64,000 bases of DNA. Origin: Pseudomonadota bacterium. GTDB taxonomy: Bacteria > Pseudomonadota > Gammaproteobacteria > Burkholderiales > Burkholderiaceae_C. This document shows positions 8,841 through 17,541 of this stretch, in pieces. The notes beneath the pieces are model-generated. The model did not search any database and was not told the origin of the DNA. It saw nothing but the letters and a program-made list of their open reading frames with translations. Made by a program: the position numbers and the translations under genes. The stretch lies in assembly GCA_018241225.1 (NCBI GenBank), contig JAFEEG010000044.1:32443-96442 (forward strand), given 5' to 3'. Positions within the stretch are counted from its first letter, which is position 1. Each line of letters starts with the position of its first letter.

Positions 8841-10028
8841 ATGACGAAGAAGATGAAGTTCAACAATCTCATGTTGCTGGCGCTCGCGGCGGCGGCCGTG
8901 GCGGGCAGCGGCTCGGCCTTCGCGCAGGGGTCGCAGGGCGTGAGCAAGGACGAGATCCGCATCGGCACCATTCAAGACCTGTCGGGACCGCTGGCGGGCT
9001 TTGGCAAGCAGTCGCGCAACGGCATGCAGCTGGCGGTGGACGAGATCAACGAGCAGGGCGGCATCAACGGCCGCAAGCTCAAGCTCTACGTGGAAGACTC
9101 GGGCTACGACCCGAAGAAGGCGGTGCTGGCAGCGCAGAAGCTGGTGAACCAGGACAAGATCTTCATCATGGCCGGGCACATCGGCACGGCACAGAACATG
9201 GCGGCCATGCCGGTGCAGTTCGAGAAGAACGTGATCAACTTCTTCCCCATCACCGCCGCGCGCGAAATGTACGAGCCGTACAACCGCCTGAAGTACTCGT
9301 TCGCCGCCACCTACTACGACCAGATCCGCCTGGCCCTGCCCAAGCTGGCCAAGGAAAAGGGCGCCAAGCGCGTGTGCACCATCTACCAGGACGACGAGTT
9401 CGGCCTGGAAGTGGAGCGCGGCGCCGAGGCGGGCCTGAAGGCCGCGGGCATGGAGCTGGTGGAGAAGACGTCGTTCAAGCGCGGCGCCACCGACTTCTCG
9501 TCGCAGGTGGCCAAGATGAAGGCGGCCAACTGCGACCTGGTGGTGCTGGGCACCATCATCCGCGAGACCATCGGCACCGTGGGCGAGGCGCGCAAGACCG
9601 GCTTCAACCCCACCTTCCTGGGCTCCAGCGCGGCCTACACCGACCTCATCCACAAGCTGGGCGGCAAGGCCATGGACGGCATCTACGCCACCATGACGGT
9701 GCAGAACCCCTACACCGACGAGCAGTCGCAGCCCATACGCTTCTGGGCCAACAAGTACAAGACCAAGTTCAACGAGGACCCGACGGTGTTCTCGGTGTAT
9801 GGCTACACCATCATCCAGTCCTTCGCCAAGGTGGCCGAGAAGGCCGGCGCCAACCTGGGCACCGACAGCTTCATCAAGGTGATGGACAGCATGACCTTCG
9901 AGCCGGACATGTTCGGCAGCGCCAAGGCCACCTACACCTCCACCAAGCGGCTGGGCAGCGACTTGTCGCGCCTGTCGCAGATCCAGGACGGCAAGTGGAA
10001 GGTGGTGTCGGATTACGTGGCGCCCTGA
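8841..10028 (+). CDS. ABC transporter substrate-binding protein (branched-chain/HAAT type)
   Basis: A 395-residue periplasmic binding protein. A Sec signal peptide covers residues 1-28 (hydrophobic core LMLLALAAAAVAG, cleavage after AFA). The mature part starts with KDEIRIGTIQDLSGPLAGFG and has LAVDEINEQGGINGRKL, the typical fold start of Peripla_BP_6 (LivK-like) proteins. The ATG at 8841 follows a GAGGAGA ribosome site. It is the last gene of the transport operon; a binding protein placed after the CoA ligase is unlike E. coli liv but common in betaproteobacterial acid-uptake loci. Confidence 0.92.
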   Translation: MTKKMKFNNLMLLALAAAAVAGSGSAFAQGSQGVSKDEIRIGTIQDLSGPLAGFGKQSRNGMQLAVDEINEQGGINGRKLKLYVEDSGYDPKKAVLAAQKLVNQDKIFIMAGHIGTAQNMAAMPVQFEKNVINFFPITAAREMYEPYNRLKYSFAATYYDQIRLALPKLAKEKGAKRVCTIYQDDEFGLEVERGAEAGLKAAGMELVEKTSFKRGATDFSSQVAKMKAANCDLVVLGTIIRETIGTVGEARKTGFNPTFLGSSAAYTDLIHKLGGKAMDGIYATMTVQNPYTDEQSQPIRFWANKYKTKFNEDPTVFSVYGYTIIQSFAKVAEKAGANLGTDSFIKVMDSMTFEPDMFGSAKATYTSTKRLGSDLSRLSQIQDGKWKVVSDYVAP

Positions 10029-10038
10029 GGCACTCCTG

Positions 10039-10980
10039 CTAGCCCTGCGCCTGGCCGGTGCTGGCCGCCACGGCCTCGCGCAGCAACTCGGCCAGCCGCG
10101 CCACCGGGGGCTCGGGCTGTGCCTGCGCGCGGTACATGGCCAGGGCCATCGAAGGCAACTGCGGCAGCCGCGTGCCGGTGCGGTCAAGAGCGCGCACATG
10201 CGCCGGCAGGCCGAAGGGCGTTCGCACCGAAAGGCCCAGCCCCGACGAAGTGGCCGCCCATAGCGCGGCTAGGCTGGCGCTGGTGAAGGCATGGCGCCAG
10301 GCGATGCCGGCCCGATCGAGCGTGACCGTGACGATGTCGCGCAGCGGGCAGGGCGCGTCCAGCAGCACCAGCGGCAGCGGCTCCCTGGCCTTGCTTCGCG
10401 AGCGATCGGCGCGCTGCTGCTGCATCCACCAGGGGGCGTCCAGCGGTTCGGCCGAGGCCGGCCCGATCCATTGCAGCGGCAGGCGGGCCAGGCGCTCGCC
10501 ATGCGCAAGCGATTGGCTGCCGTCGGCTTCCCAGATCAGCGCGAGGTCCAGCGCACCCATCTCCAATTGCTCGCGCAGCTGCCCGCTGCGCGCCACGCAC
10601 GCCTCGATGCGCACCCTGGGGTGCGCGCGGGCGAAGCGGCCCAGCACTCCGGGCAGCACGTTCTCGCCCAGGTCTTCCTGAAGACCGAGGCGTACCCAGC
10701 CCGCGAGGTCCACGCCGCGCAGCGCGGCGGCGGCTTCGTCGTTGATCTCGAGCAGCCGGTGCGCGTAGGCCAGCATGGTTTCGCCGGCCTCCGTCAGCTC
10801 CAGCCCCCGCCCGGCCTTGCGCAGCAGCGGCGTGCCGGCTTGCGATTCCAGCTTCTTGAGCTGCGCGCTCACGGCCGAGGTGGAGCGCCCCAGCTTGTCC
10901 GCCGCGCGCGCATAGCTGCCCAGCGCCACGCCGGTCGAAAAGCTGCGCAGAACATCCAGGTCGAAGTTGACGCGTCCCAT
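10039..10980 (-). CDS. LysR-family transcriptional regulator
   Basis: About 313 residues. The N-terminal winged helix-turn-helix is clear: VLRSFSTGVALGSYARAADK then LGRSTSAVSAQLKKLE. A LysR substrate-binding domain follows. Two starts are possible: the ATG at 10989, which sits directly on AGG, or the ATG at 10980, which has AGG nine bases upstream; I prefer 10980. It is divergent from the MFS gene at 11062 across an A/T-rich intergenic region, so it probably controls that carrier and itself. It ends 10 bp after the binding-protein gene, which is convergent to it. Confidence 0.88.
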   Translation of the reverse strand: MGRVNFDLDVLRSFSTGVALGSYARAADKLGRSTSAVSAQLKKLESQAGTPLLRKAGRGLELTEAGETMLAYAHRLLEINDEAAAALRGVDLAGWVRLGLQEDLGENVLPGVLGRFARAHPRVRIEACVARSGQLREQLEMGALDLALIWEADGSQSLAHGERLARLPLQWIGPASAEPLDAPWWMQQQRADRSRSKAREPLPLVLLDAPCPLRDIVTVTLDRAGIAWRHAFTSASLAALWAATSSGLGLSVRTPFGLPAHVRALDRTGTRLPQLPSMALAMYRAQAQPEPPVARLAELLREAVAASTGQAQG

Positions 10981-11061
10981 CTTGAACATCCTGGTTTATG
11001 GAATGGTGAGTCAAATTATTTCTGATTTTCAAGATGATTGCTTTTGCCCAGACTGCACGGC

Positions 11062-12390
11062 ATGACATCGACCAACCCCGCCTTTTCGGGCCGCCACCGC
11101 TGGAAAGTCCTCGCCGCAGGCGTGGTCGCGAACGCGGCCTTTTCCACTGCATTCAGCGGCATCCCGATGACGGCGGTGCTCATGCGCTCCGGCTACCGCC
11201 TGGAGGACGCGGCACTGGGCCTGGTGCTGGGCCTCATGGGCCTGGGCATTGCCGTCAGCGAGCTGCCCTGGGGGCTGCTGACGGACAAGTGGGGCGACCG
11301 GCCCGTGCTGCTGATGGGCCTGGGTGCCACGGCCGCTGCGCTGTTCGCGATGGCGCTGCTGGCCGCGCCCACGCCCGGCCATGTGCCGGAGCTGGCGTGG
11401 CTCGGCGCGGGGCTGCTGCTGGTGGGGGTGCTGGGCGGAAGCGTCAACGGCGCCAGCGGCCGCGCAGTGATGCGCTGGTTTGCCGACGGCGAACGCGGCC
11501 TGGCCATGAGCATCCGGCAGACGGCGGTGCCGCTGGGAGGCGGCCTTGGCGCGCTGTTGCTTCCCATGGCCACGCTGCGGTTCGGCTTTGGCGTGATGTA
11601 TGGCCTGCTTGGCGCGCTGTGCCTGGTGGGCGCCGCGCTCGTGGCCGCGTGGGTGCACGAGCCTCCTGCATCGGGCGCCCCGACCGCGGCAAACGAGTCA
11701 CCGGCCGGGCAACTGCCACCATTGCAGGACGCCCGTGTATGGCGGCTCGTGGCCGGCATCGGCATCCTGTGTGCGCCGCAATTCGCGCTGCTCTCCTTCG
11801 GCACGGTGTTCCTGCATGACTTCGGACGCGTCGGCCTGGTGGTCATCAGTGCGGCCATGACGCTGGTGCAAGTTGGTGCGATGGTGATGCGGGTGTGGAG
11901 CGGCCGCTGGACCGACCGCTGGCGCAACCGGCCGGCCTACCTGCGCGCATGCAGCGTTCTTGTCGTGGTCATGTTCGCAGCGCTGGCGCTTTTCACCCTG
12001 CTGCTTGGCGAAGGGATGCCCGCCGGCTCGTCGCTCGTTCGCGCCGCATTGCTTGCCTTGATGGTGACCAGCGGCATCTGCGTGTCGGCATGGCACGGCG
12101 TGGCCTACACCGAGTTGGCGACGCTGTCCGGTGCGGCGCGCGCAGGCACCGCGCTGGGCATGGCCAACACCGCTGTGTTCGCGGTCTGCTTCGTCACGCC
12201 GCTGGCCATTCCGCACCTGCGCGCGGCCCATGGCTGGTCACTTGTCTGGCTTGCGGCCAGTGCCTGCGCGGTTGTTGCCCTGCCGCTGCTGGCGCCGGCG
12301 GCGCGCAGGGTGCAGCCGGGCGCCACGGGTCACCTTGCGCCGCCAGCGCTCAGTTCCGCCCAGTCCAGTTCCTGCACCAGCACGCGGTAG
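11062..12390 (+). CDS. MFS transporter (CynX/NimT-like)
   Basis: About 442 residues with twelve hydrophobic segments. The loop 2-3 motif is LLTDKWGDRPVLLMGLG, a form of the MFS motif G-x3-D-x-x-G-x-R. The start is taken as the ATG at 11062; no strong ribosome site is visible, and a TTG eight codons upstream is the alternative. It is divergently arranged with the LysR gene. The last 61 bp run over the 3' end of the antiporter gene on the other strand, so the C-terminal residues (SSAQSSSCTSTR) are low-complexity read-through and may not be conserved. Substrate unknown. Confidence 0.85.
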   Translation: MTSTNPAFSGRHRWKVLAAGVVANAAFSTAFSGIPMTAVLMRSGYRLEDAALGLVLGLMGLGIAVSELPWGLLTDKWGDRPVLLMGLGATAAALFAMALLAAPTPGHVPELAWLGAGLLLVGVLGGSVNGASGRAVMRWFADGERGLAMSIRQTAVPLGGGLGALLLPMATLRFGFGVMYGLLGALCLVGAALVAAWVHEPPASGAPTAANESPAGQLPPLQDARVWRLVAGIGILCAPQFALLSFGTVFLHDFGRVGLVVISAAMTLVQVGAMVMRVWSGRWTDRWRNRPAYLRACSVLVVVMFAALALFTLLLGEGMPAGSSLVRAALLALMVTSGICVSAWHGVAYTELATLSGAARAGTALGMANTAVFAVCFVTPLAIPHLRAAHGWSLVWLAASACAVVALPLLAPAARRVQPGATGHLAPPALSSAQSSSCTSTR

Positions 12391-13886
12391 GCTTCGTCGC
12401 CGATGACTTCGCTCTGGCGCAGCTCGTAGGCCCGCTGCCGGGCCGCCTCGATGGCGCGGCGGCGCAGCGGGCCGCCCGGCACCTCGTCCAGGGGCGCAGC
12501 CGGGTCGTGGCTCGCATTCAGGTCGACCACCGCCGAGTACTGCTTGCGCAGCAGCTTGGCCGCCAGGCCGTCTTCGTCGCGGATGGCGTCGATGAGCGCG
12601 CCATAGGCATGCGTGCGTGCCAGGCGGATCTCGCGGCCTACCGGGTCGTCATCCGTCAGCCCGAAGGCGCGGATGAGCGGCGCCATGGTCAACCCCTGCA
12701 GCACCAGCGTGCCCAGCACCACCACGAAGGCGCACAGCAGGATCAGGTCGCGGTGCGGAAAGGGCGCGCCGCCGGGCAGGGTTTCCGGAGTGGCGAAGGC
12801 GGCCGCCAGCGTCACGATGCCGCGCATGCCGGCCCACGACAGCACGATGCCGCTGCCCATCGAGGGCCGAGCGGCGCCCGAGCCCTCTCGCGCGAGGCGC
12901 CAGCGCTTGATCGCGCGGTAGCACAGCACCCAGGCAAAGCGCGCCGCAATGGTTGCAACCAGCACCACCACTGCGGTGATGACTGCATGGGCCTGTCCGC
13001 CGCTTGCTTCCAGCCGTTGCCAGATCGGGCGCAACTGCAGGCCGATGAGCACGAAGGCGAAGGCGTTGAGCACGAACACCACGATCTCCCAGGCCGCAAA
13101 GATCGGCACGCGCATGCGCGCGGACATCTGCCGGCCGCCGCTGCGCGCCACCGTCATCGCGTAGGCCACCAGCGTGAGGATGCCCGACAGGCCGATGGCC
13201 TCGGCCGCGATCCACACGCCGAAGGTCAGCGAGAACTGCACGATCAATGCCGTGGGCACGTCTTGCAGGCTGCGCATCAGCGGGCGCATGGCAAAGGCGC
13301 AGGCCACGCCCGCGGCCAGGCTGCCGGCCAGCGTCAGCAACAGCACTGGCGCAAAGCTGCCCCAGCCCAGGTGCCCGGCCACCACCGCCATGATGGCCAA
13401 CCGGTAGATGAGCAGCGCGCTGGCGTCGTTGAGCAGGCTCTCGCCCTCCAGGATCTTCAAGAGCTTGTGCGGCAGCTTCACCTGCCGCATGACCGCGGTG
13501 GCGGCCGCCGCATCGGGCGGCGCCACGATGGCGCCCAATGCAATGGCGATCGGCCAAGGCATGTCCGGCACCAGCCAGCGCGCCACCAGCGCCACCGCGA
13601 CCACCGTGGTGCCGACGGCGGCGATGACCAGCCCGGCCACCGGCCGCCAGTTGGCGCGCAGGTCGCGCAGCGAGGTGTCGTAGGCCGCATCGAGCAACAC
13701 GGGCGCCACGAACAGCGTCAGGGCCAAGTGCGGGTCCAGCGTCCAATGGGGGCTGGAGGGCACGAAGGCGAGCGCCGCGCCGCCCAGCGCAAGAAAGGTG
13801 GGGTAGGGCGCGCCCACGCGGCGTGCCAGCGCCGCGAGCAGCGCCGCGCCGAGCAGCAGCACGATGATCCATTCGAAAGTGGCCAT
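12330..13886 (-). CDS. CPA1-family Na+/H+ antiporter
   Basis: A 518-residue inner-membrane protein. NhaP/CPA1 hallmarks are present: LGAIVAPPDAAAATAVM, the ion-binding region ESLLNDASALL (Asn-Asp pair), and SWAGMRGIVTLAAAFATPE. The last hundred residues or so are a hydrophilic cytosolic tail rich in Arg and Glu. It would exchange Na+ (or K+) for protons for pH and salt homeostasis. The start at 13886 gives MATFEWIIVLLL, placing the first helix at the N-terminus; an ATG further upstream would add a weak extension. Convergent overlap with the MFS gene of 61 bp. Confidence 0.9.
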   Translation of the reverse strand: MATFEWIIVLLLGAALLAALARRVGAPYPTFLALGGAALAFVPSSPHWTLDPHLALTLFVAPVLLDAAYDTSLRDLRANWRPVAGLVIAAVGTTVVAVALVARWLVPDMPWPIAIALGAIVAPPDAAAATAVMRQVKLPHKLLKILEGESLLNDASALLIYRLAIMAVVAGHLGWGSFAPVLLLTLAGSLAAGVACAFAMRPLMRSLQDVPTALIVQFSLTFGVWIAAEAIGLSGILTLVAYAMTVARSGGRQMSARMRVPIFAAWEIVVFVLNAFAFVLIGLQLRPIWQRLEASGGQAHAVITAVVVLVATIAARFAWVLCYRAIKRWRLAREGSGAARPSMGSGIVLSWAGMRGIVTLAAAFATPETLPGGAPFPHRDLILLCAFVVVLGTLVLQGLTMAPLIRAFGLTDDDPVGREIRLARTHAYGALIDAIRDEDGLAAKLLRKQYSAVVDLNASHDPAAPLDEVPGGPLRRRAIEAARQRAYELRQSEVIGDEAYRVLVQELDWAELSAGGAR

Positions 13887-14025
13887 GGGGTCGTCTTGCA
13901 GATGTGGGAGTGCGAAGTGCGGGCGCATTGTGGCGGCATGCCGCCGGGTCTGCACGCTTGCGGCGCCGGCGCTGCCGGCCGATAGTGCCCCCCACCCGTT
14001 GTCGAACCAAGCAAGGAGCATTGCG

Positions 14026-14838
14026 ATGGCCCGCCTGAGCGCCGAAGAAATCCGCAAGTACGAATCCGAGGGCTGGGTCATTCCGCAGTTCCAGTTGCCG
14101 CCGGCGCGCGTGGCGTCGATGCGCGCGGCGCTCGACGCGCTCATTGCCAACAACCCGGGCGTGCGGCCCGAGAAGCTGGTGTCGGCGCACATCGAGGGCG
14201 ACAACGGCGAAGGTGTGAAGGGCAGCGCGCAGTTTCTCGATCTCGCACGCGACCCCGAGATCGTCGAGCTGGTCTCGGGCGTGATCGGGGAGGACGTCAT
14301 CCTCTGGGGCTGCCATGTGTTCTGCAAGCCACCGGCCGAAGGCTTCGAGACGCCCTGGCACCAGGACGGCCACTATTGGCCGATCCGCCCGCTGGCCAAT
14401 TGCACGGTGTGGGTGGCGCTGGAAGAGTCCACGCGCGAGAACGGCTGCCTGCGCGTCATCCCCGGCTCGCACCACGGGCATGTGCTGCATCCGCACCTGC
14501 ACGAAGACCGCACCGACCTCACGCTCAACCAGCGCATGGCCGAAGGCGCCTTCGACGAGGCCGATGCGGTCGACCTCGAACTGCAGCCCGGCCAGATGTC
14601 GCTGCACGACGTCTACATGATCCACGGCGCCGCGGCCAACACATCGGCCAAGCGCCGCACCGGCGTGGCGCTGCGCTACATGCCCGCTACGTCGGTCTTC
14701 GAGCGCGACATCCGCCCGTCCGACGGCAAGACTGGCGTGGCCGTCAACTTCGCGCAGCGCCCGCTGTGGCTACTGCGCGGGGTGGACCGAAGCGGCCGCA
14801 ACGACTTCGACGTGGGGCACCGGCGCAGCCCCGGCTGA
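14026..14838 (+). CDS. Phytanoyl-CoA dioxygenase (PhyH) family protein
   Basis: A 270-residue Fe(II)/2-oxoglutarate oxygenase. The metal ligands are visible: H112 and D114 in TPWHQDGHYWPI, and the distal H200 in DVYMIHGAAAN, followed by the Arg pair 210-211 that would bind 2-oxoglutarate. The motif GCLRVIPGSHHGH is shared by PhyH proteins. The start at 14026 has AGGAG at 14014-14018. These enzymes hydroxylate varied lipids and small molecules, so no substrate is claimed. It is divergent from the antiporter and 142 bp before an MFS carrier gene that could share its pathway. Confidence 0.88.
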   Translation: MARLSAEEIRKYESEGWVIPQFQLPPARVASMRAALDALIANNPGVRPEKLVSAHIEGDNGEGVKGSAQFLDLARDPEIVELVSGVIGEDVILWGCHVFCKPPAEGFETPWHQDGHYWPIRPLANCTVWVALEESTRENGCLRVIPGSHHGHVLHPHLHEDRTDLTLNQRMAEGAFDEADAVDLELQPGQMSLHDVYMIHGAAANTSAKRRTGVALRYMPATSVFERDIRPSDGKTGVAVNFAQRPLWLLRGVDRSGRNDFDVGHRRSPG

Positions 14839-14980
14839 TCTGCTCGTCAGACGCTCCTTCAGGCCCGCCGGGCTCGATTTGAGAAAATGTCACAAAACGT
14901 GGACTCGACGGCGCGACCGGCCGGGTCCATTCAACGTGTGTGTCGACCGCGCCCAAGGTGCGCGGTCACGGAGCGTCGAA

Positions 14981-16234
14981 GTGCAAGCAGGTGTTGATTT
15001 GGCAACGGGTGGGGCCGCGGATTCCGCGACCCAGGGCAAAGTTTCTCGCTACGGATGGAAGGCCCTTGCCGGCTCTGCCATCGGCTATGCAATGGACGGC
15101 TTCGACCTGCTGATCCTGGGCTTCATGCTGCCGGCCATTTCGGCCGGGCTGCATCTCACCACCGGCCAAGCCGGCTCGCTGGTCACCTGGACGCTGGTGG
15201 GCGCGGTGGCCGGCGGCATCTTCTTCGGCGCCCTGAGTGACCGCTACGGTCGCATCCGTGTGCTGACCTGGACCATCCTGATGTTCGCGGCCTTCACCGG
15301 CCTGTGCGCCTTCGCCCAGGGCTACTGGGACCTGCTGGTCTTCCGCACCCTGGCCGGCGTCGGCCTGGGTGGCGAGTTCGGCATCGGCATGGCGCTGGCG
15401 GCCGAGGCATGGCCGGCCAGGCATCGCGCCCGCGTGTCTTCCTACGTGGCGCTGGGCTGGCAGGTGGGCGTGCTCGGCGCCGCGCTGCTGACGCCGCTGC
15501 TGGTGCCGCACATCGGCTGGCGCGGCATGTTCATCGTGGGCGTCGTTCCCGCCATCGTGGCCTGGTTCATCCGCACCAGGCTGCACGAGCCTGAGGTGTT
15601 CGTGCGCAAGGTGCAGGCCAAGGGCGCCGGCGGCAAGGCCTTCAGGCTGCTGGTGAAGGACGCTCGCACGACCCGCACCAGCCTGGGTATCGTGGTGCTG
15701 TGCTCGGTGCAGAACTTCGGCTACTACGGGATCATGATTTGGATGCCCAGCTTTCTCTCGAAGAACCTGGGCTTCAACCTCACCAAGTCGGCGCTGTGGA
15801 CCTCGGTGACCATCCTGGGGATGATGGCCGGCATCTGGGTCTTTGGGCAGCTGGCCGACCGCATCGGCCGCAAGCCCAGCTTTCTGATCTTCCAGGCCGG
15901 CGCGGTGGCCATGACGCTGTTCTACGCGCAGCTGAGCGACCCGGTGACCATGCTTTGGGCCGGCGCGGTGCTGGGCATGTTCGTCAACGGCATGCTCGGT
16001 GGCTATGGTGCGCTGATGTCCGAGGCCTACCCGACGCAGGCGCGCGCCACGGCGCAGAACGTGCTGTTCAACATCGGCCGCGGCGTGGGCGGCTTCGGGC
16101 CGGTGGTGGTGGGCGCCCTGGCGGCGGCCTATTCCTTCCAGATCGCCATTGCGATGCTGGCCGCCATCTACGTTATCGACATGCTGGCTACGGTCTTCCT
16201 CATTCCCGAGCTCAAGGGCTTGGAACTCGACTGA
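14981..16234 (+). CDS. MFS transporter, aromatic-acid/metabolite:H+ symporter type
   Basis: A 417-residue MFS protein. YAMDGFDLLILGFMLPAI matches the start of AAHS-type symporters, in which the Asp in helix 1 is needed for transport. The loop motif GALSDRYGRIRVL and the mid-protein LADRIGRKPSF are the two MFS signatures. I chose the GTG start at 14981 because GGAG at 14970-14973 lies seven bases upstream; an upstream TTG would add 34 poorly plausible residues. A role in import of an aromatic or other organic acid is likely but the substrate is open. Confidence 0.85.
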   Translation: MQAGVDLATGGAADSATQGKVSRYGWKALAGSAIGYAMDGFDLLILGFMLPAISAGLHLTTGQAGSLVTWTLVGAVAGGIFFGALSDRYGRIRVLTWTILMFAAFTGLCAFAQGYWDLLVFRTLAGVGLGGEFGIGMALAAEAWPARHRARVSSYVALGWQVGVLGAALLTPLLVPHIGWRGMFIVGVVPAIVAWFIRTRLHEPEVFVRKVQAKGAGGKAFRLLVKDARTTRTSLGIVVLCSVQNFGYYGIMIWMPSFLSKNLGFNLTKSALWTSVTILGMMAGIWVFGQLADRIGRKPSFLIFQAGAVAMTLFYAQLSDPVTMLWAGAVLGMFVNGMLGGYGALMSEAYPTQARATAQNVLFNIGRGVGGFGPVVVGALAAAYSFQIAIAMLAAIYVIDMLATVFLIPELKGLELD

Positions 16235-16310
16235 AGCCCAGGGAAAACCTGTCCGAGGCGGGCCGCGCGCGCGGCTAGACTCGCGCCCTTTGCCTCGCGC
16301 AGGAGGGTCC

Positions 16311-17315
16311 ATGCATCTGGAGATCGCGCAGTCCACTCCAACGGCCGCCAGCCTCGGGCGGCTGGTGCAGGCGCACTATGGCCTGGGGGAAGTCGTCGAG
16401 AGCGAATTCCTGCGGCGCAGCTTCAACCAGGTCTACCGCTTGCGCTTGGCCGATGGCCGCAACGTCGTTGCCCGCCTGAGCGCACAGCGGCCGCGCGGCG
16501 CGCCCAACGTGCAGTTCGAGGCGCAGGTGCTCTCGCACCTTGCCGCGCAGGGCAGCCGGGTGTCTCAGTGCCTTCGCACCGTCAATGGTGGCGCGGCTGT
16601 TCGTGTGGAGCTGCCCGAGGGCGAGTGCGCGTTGATGGTGTTCGAATTCCTGGAGGGCGAGTTCACCGGCGAATCGACCGAGGACATCCGGGCCTTCGCG
16701 CAAGGGTTGGCCGCATTGCATGCCGCTGGCGAGAGCTACCGGGGCGCCCGCAGCGCCTACGTGCTCGACCTCGACTACCTGCTGGTGAGCCCGCTGGACA
16801 AGCTCCTGGGCGCCCCCACCATGACCGACGAGCTGCGGCCCCGGTTCGAGGAGCTGGGCCGGCGCCTGCACGAGCGCATCCAGTCGCTTGGCGACCTGAC
16901 CCGCGTGCTGTGCCACGGCGACGCGCACGGCATGAACAACTTCGTCGTCCCCACGGGGCAGGGCGGGCGCGAAGCCGTGTTCTTCGACTTCGACGAGGCC
17001 GGCCCCGGCTTCCTGGCCTACGAACTGGCGGTGTACCCGTGGGTCTTGTGGCCGCGATCGCCCGACGACCCGCCCGGCGAGAAGGTGCTGCGCCGTTGGC
17101 GTGACTTCATCGGCGCCTATTGCGAGGTGCGGCCGGTGCCCGATGCGGACCTGCAGAGCATCGCACCTTTCATGGCGGTGCGGCAGTTCTGGCTGCTGGG
17201 TGAGTACGCGGGCCGCGTGCCGCAGTGGGGTTCCCAGGCCATACCCACCAGCTACCTGCGCCGCCAGGCGGACATGCTGCGCCAGTGGGAGACCCTGGCG
17301 CTTCCCTTGTTGTGA
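16311..17315 (+). CDS. Aminoglycoside phosphotransferase / homoserine-kinase-like (APH) family protein
   Basis: A 334-residue kinase-fold protein. The catalytic loop is VLCHGDAHGMNNFVV (Brenner-type H-G-D-x-H-x2-N), and the metal-binding motif is FFDFDEAGPGF. A perfect AGGAGG at 16301-16306 precedes the ATG at 16311. Members phosphorylate choline, homoserine or amino sugars; resistance to aminoglycosides cannot be inferred, and the stretch GFLAYELAVYPW is closer to the SrkA/choline-kinase-like group. It stands alone between the MFS gene and the poorly coding stretch. Confidence 0.85.
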   Translation: MHLEIAQSTPTAASLGRLVQAHYGLGEVVESEFLRRSFNQVYRLRLADGRNVVARLSAQRPRGAPNVQFEAQVLSHLAAQGSRVSQCLRTVNGGAAVRVELPEGECALMVFEFLEGEFTGESTEDIRAFAQGLAALHAAGESYRGARSAYVLDLDYLLVSPLDKLLGAPTMTDELRPRFEELGRRLHERIQSLGDLTRVLCHGDAHGMNNFVVPTGQGGREAVFFDFDEAGPGFLAYELAVYPWVLWPRSPDDPPGEKVLRRWRDFIGAYCEVRPVPDADLQSIAPFMAVRQFWLLGEYAGRVPQWGSQAIPTSYLRRQADMLRQWETLALPLL

Positions 17316-17406
17316 CGAGCGCAAATTCCCCGGGTGATCCCTGAGTGTCCGCGCGCCGGCTTGCCTTTAGCCTGCGGGATTCGAGAACAACCGCGAGAGA
17401 CAAAGA

Positions 17407-17541
17407 ATGCACAGTGCGATTGCAGTTCTGGCTGGTGGTCTGGTGCTGGCCTGCGTGGCCTCCCTCATGTTCATCTATCGCCATCAAAAGGGGCGGCAAG
17501 CCGCGGTTGCCAGCGAGGAAGGCCAAGCCTCCCGCGAATGA
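17407..17541 (+). CDS. Small single-pass membrane protein, 44 residues
   Basis: A short ORF with one clear transmembrane segment: MHSAIAVLAGGLVLACVASL then MFIYRHQKG and a polar tail (EEGQASRE). The positive residues right after the helix (R-H-Q-K-G-R) suggest N-out/C-in topology. The ribosome site is weak (GAGAGA). Length, hydrophobic profile and G/C-rich third positions argue for a real small protein; I know no family for it. The competing longer frame in the same DNA gives a Trp/Cys/Arg-rich sequence that looks non-coding. Confidence 0.5.
   Translation: MHSAIAVLAGGLVLACVASLMFIYRHQKGRQAAVASEEGQASRE

Noticed and set aside
16311-17315. Aminoglycoside resistance gene
   Set aside because: The APH fold is shared by choline and homoserine kinases; context and length give no sign of resistance or mobility.
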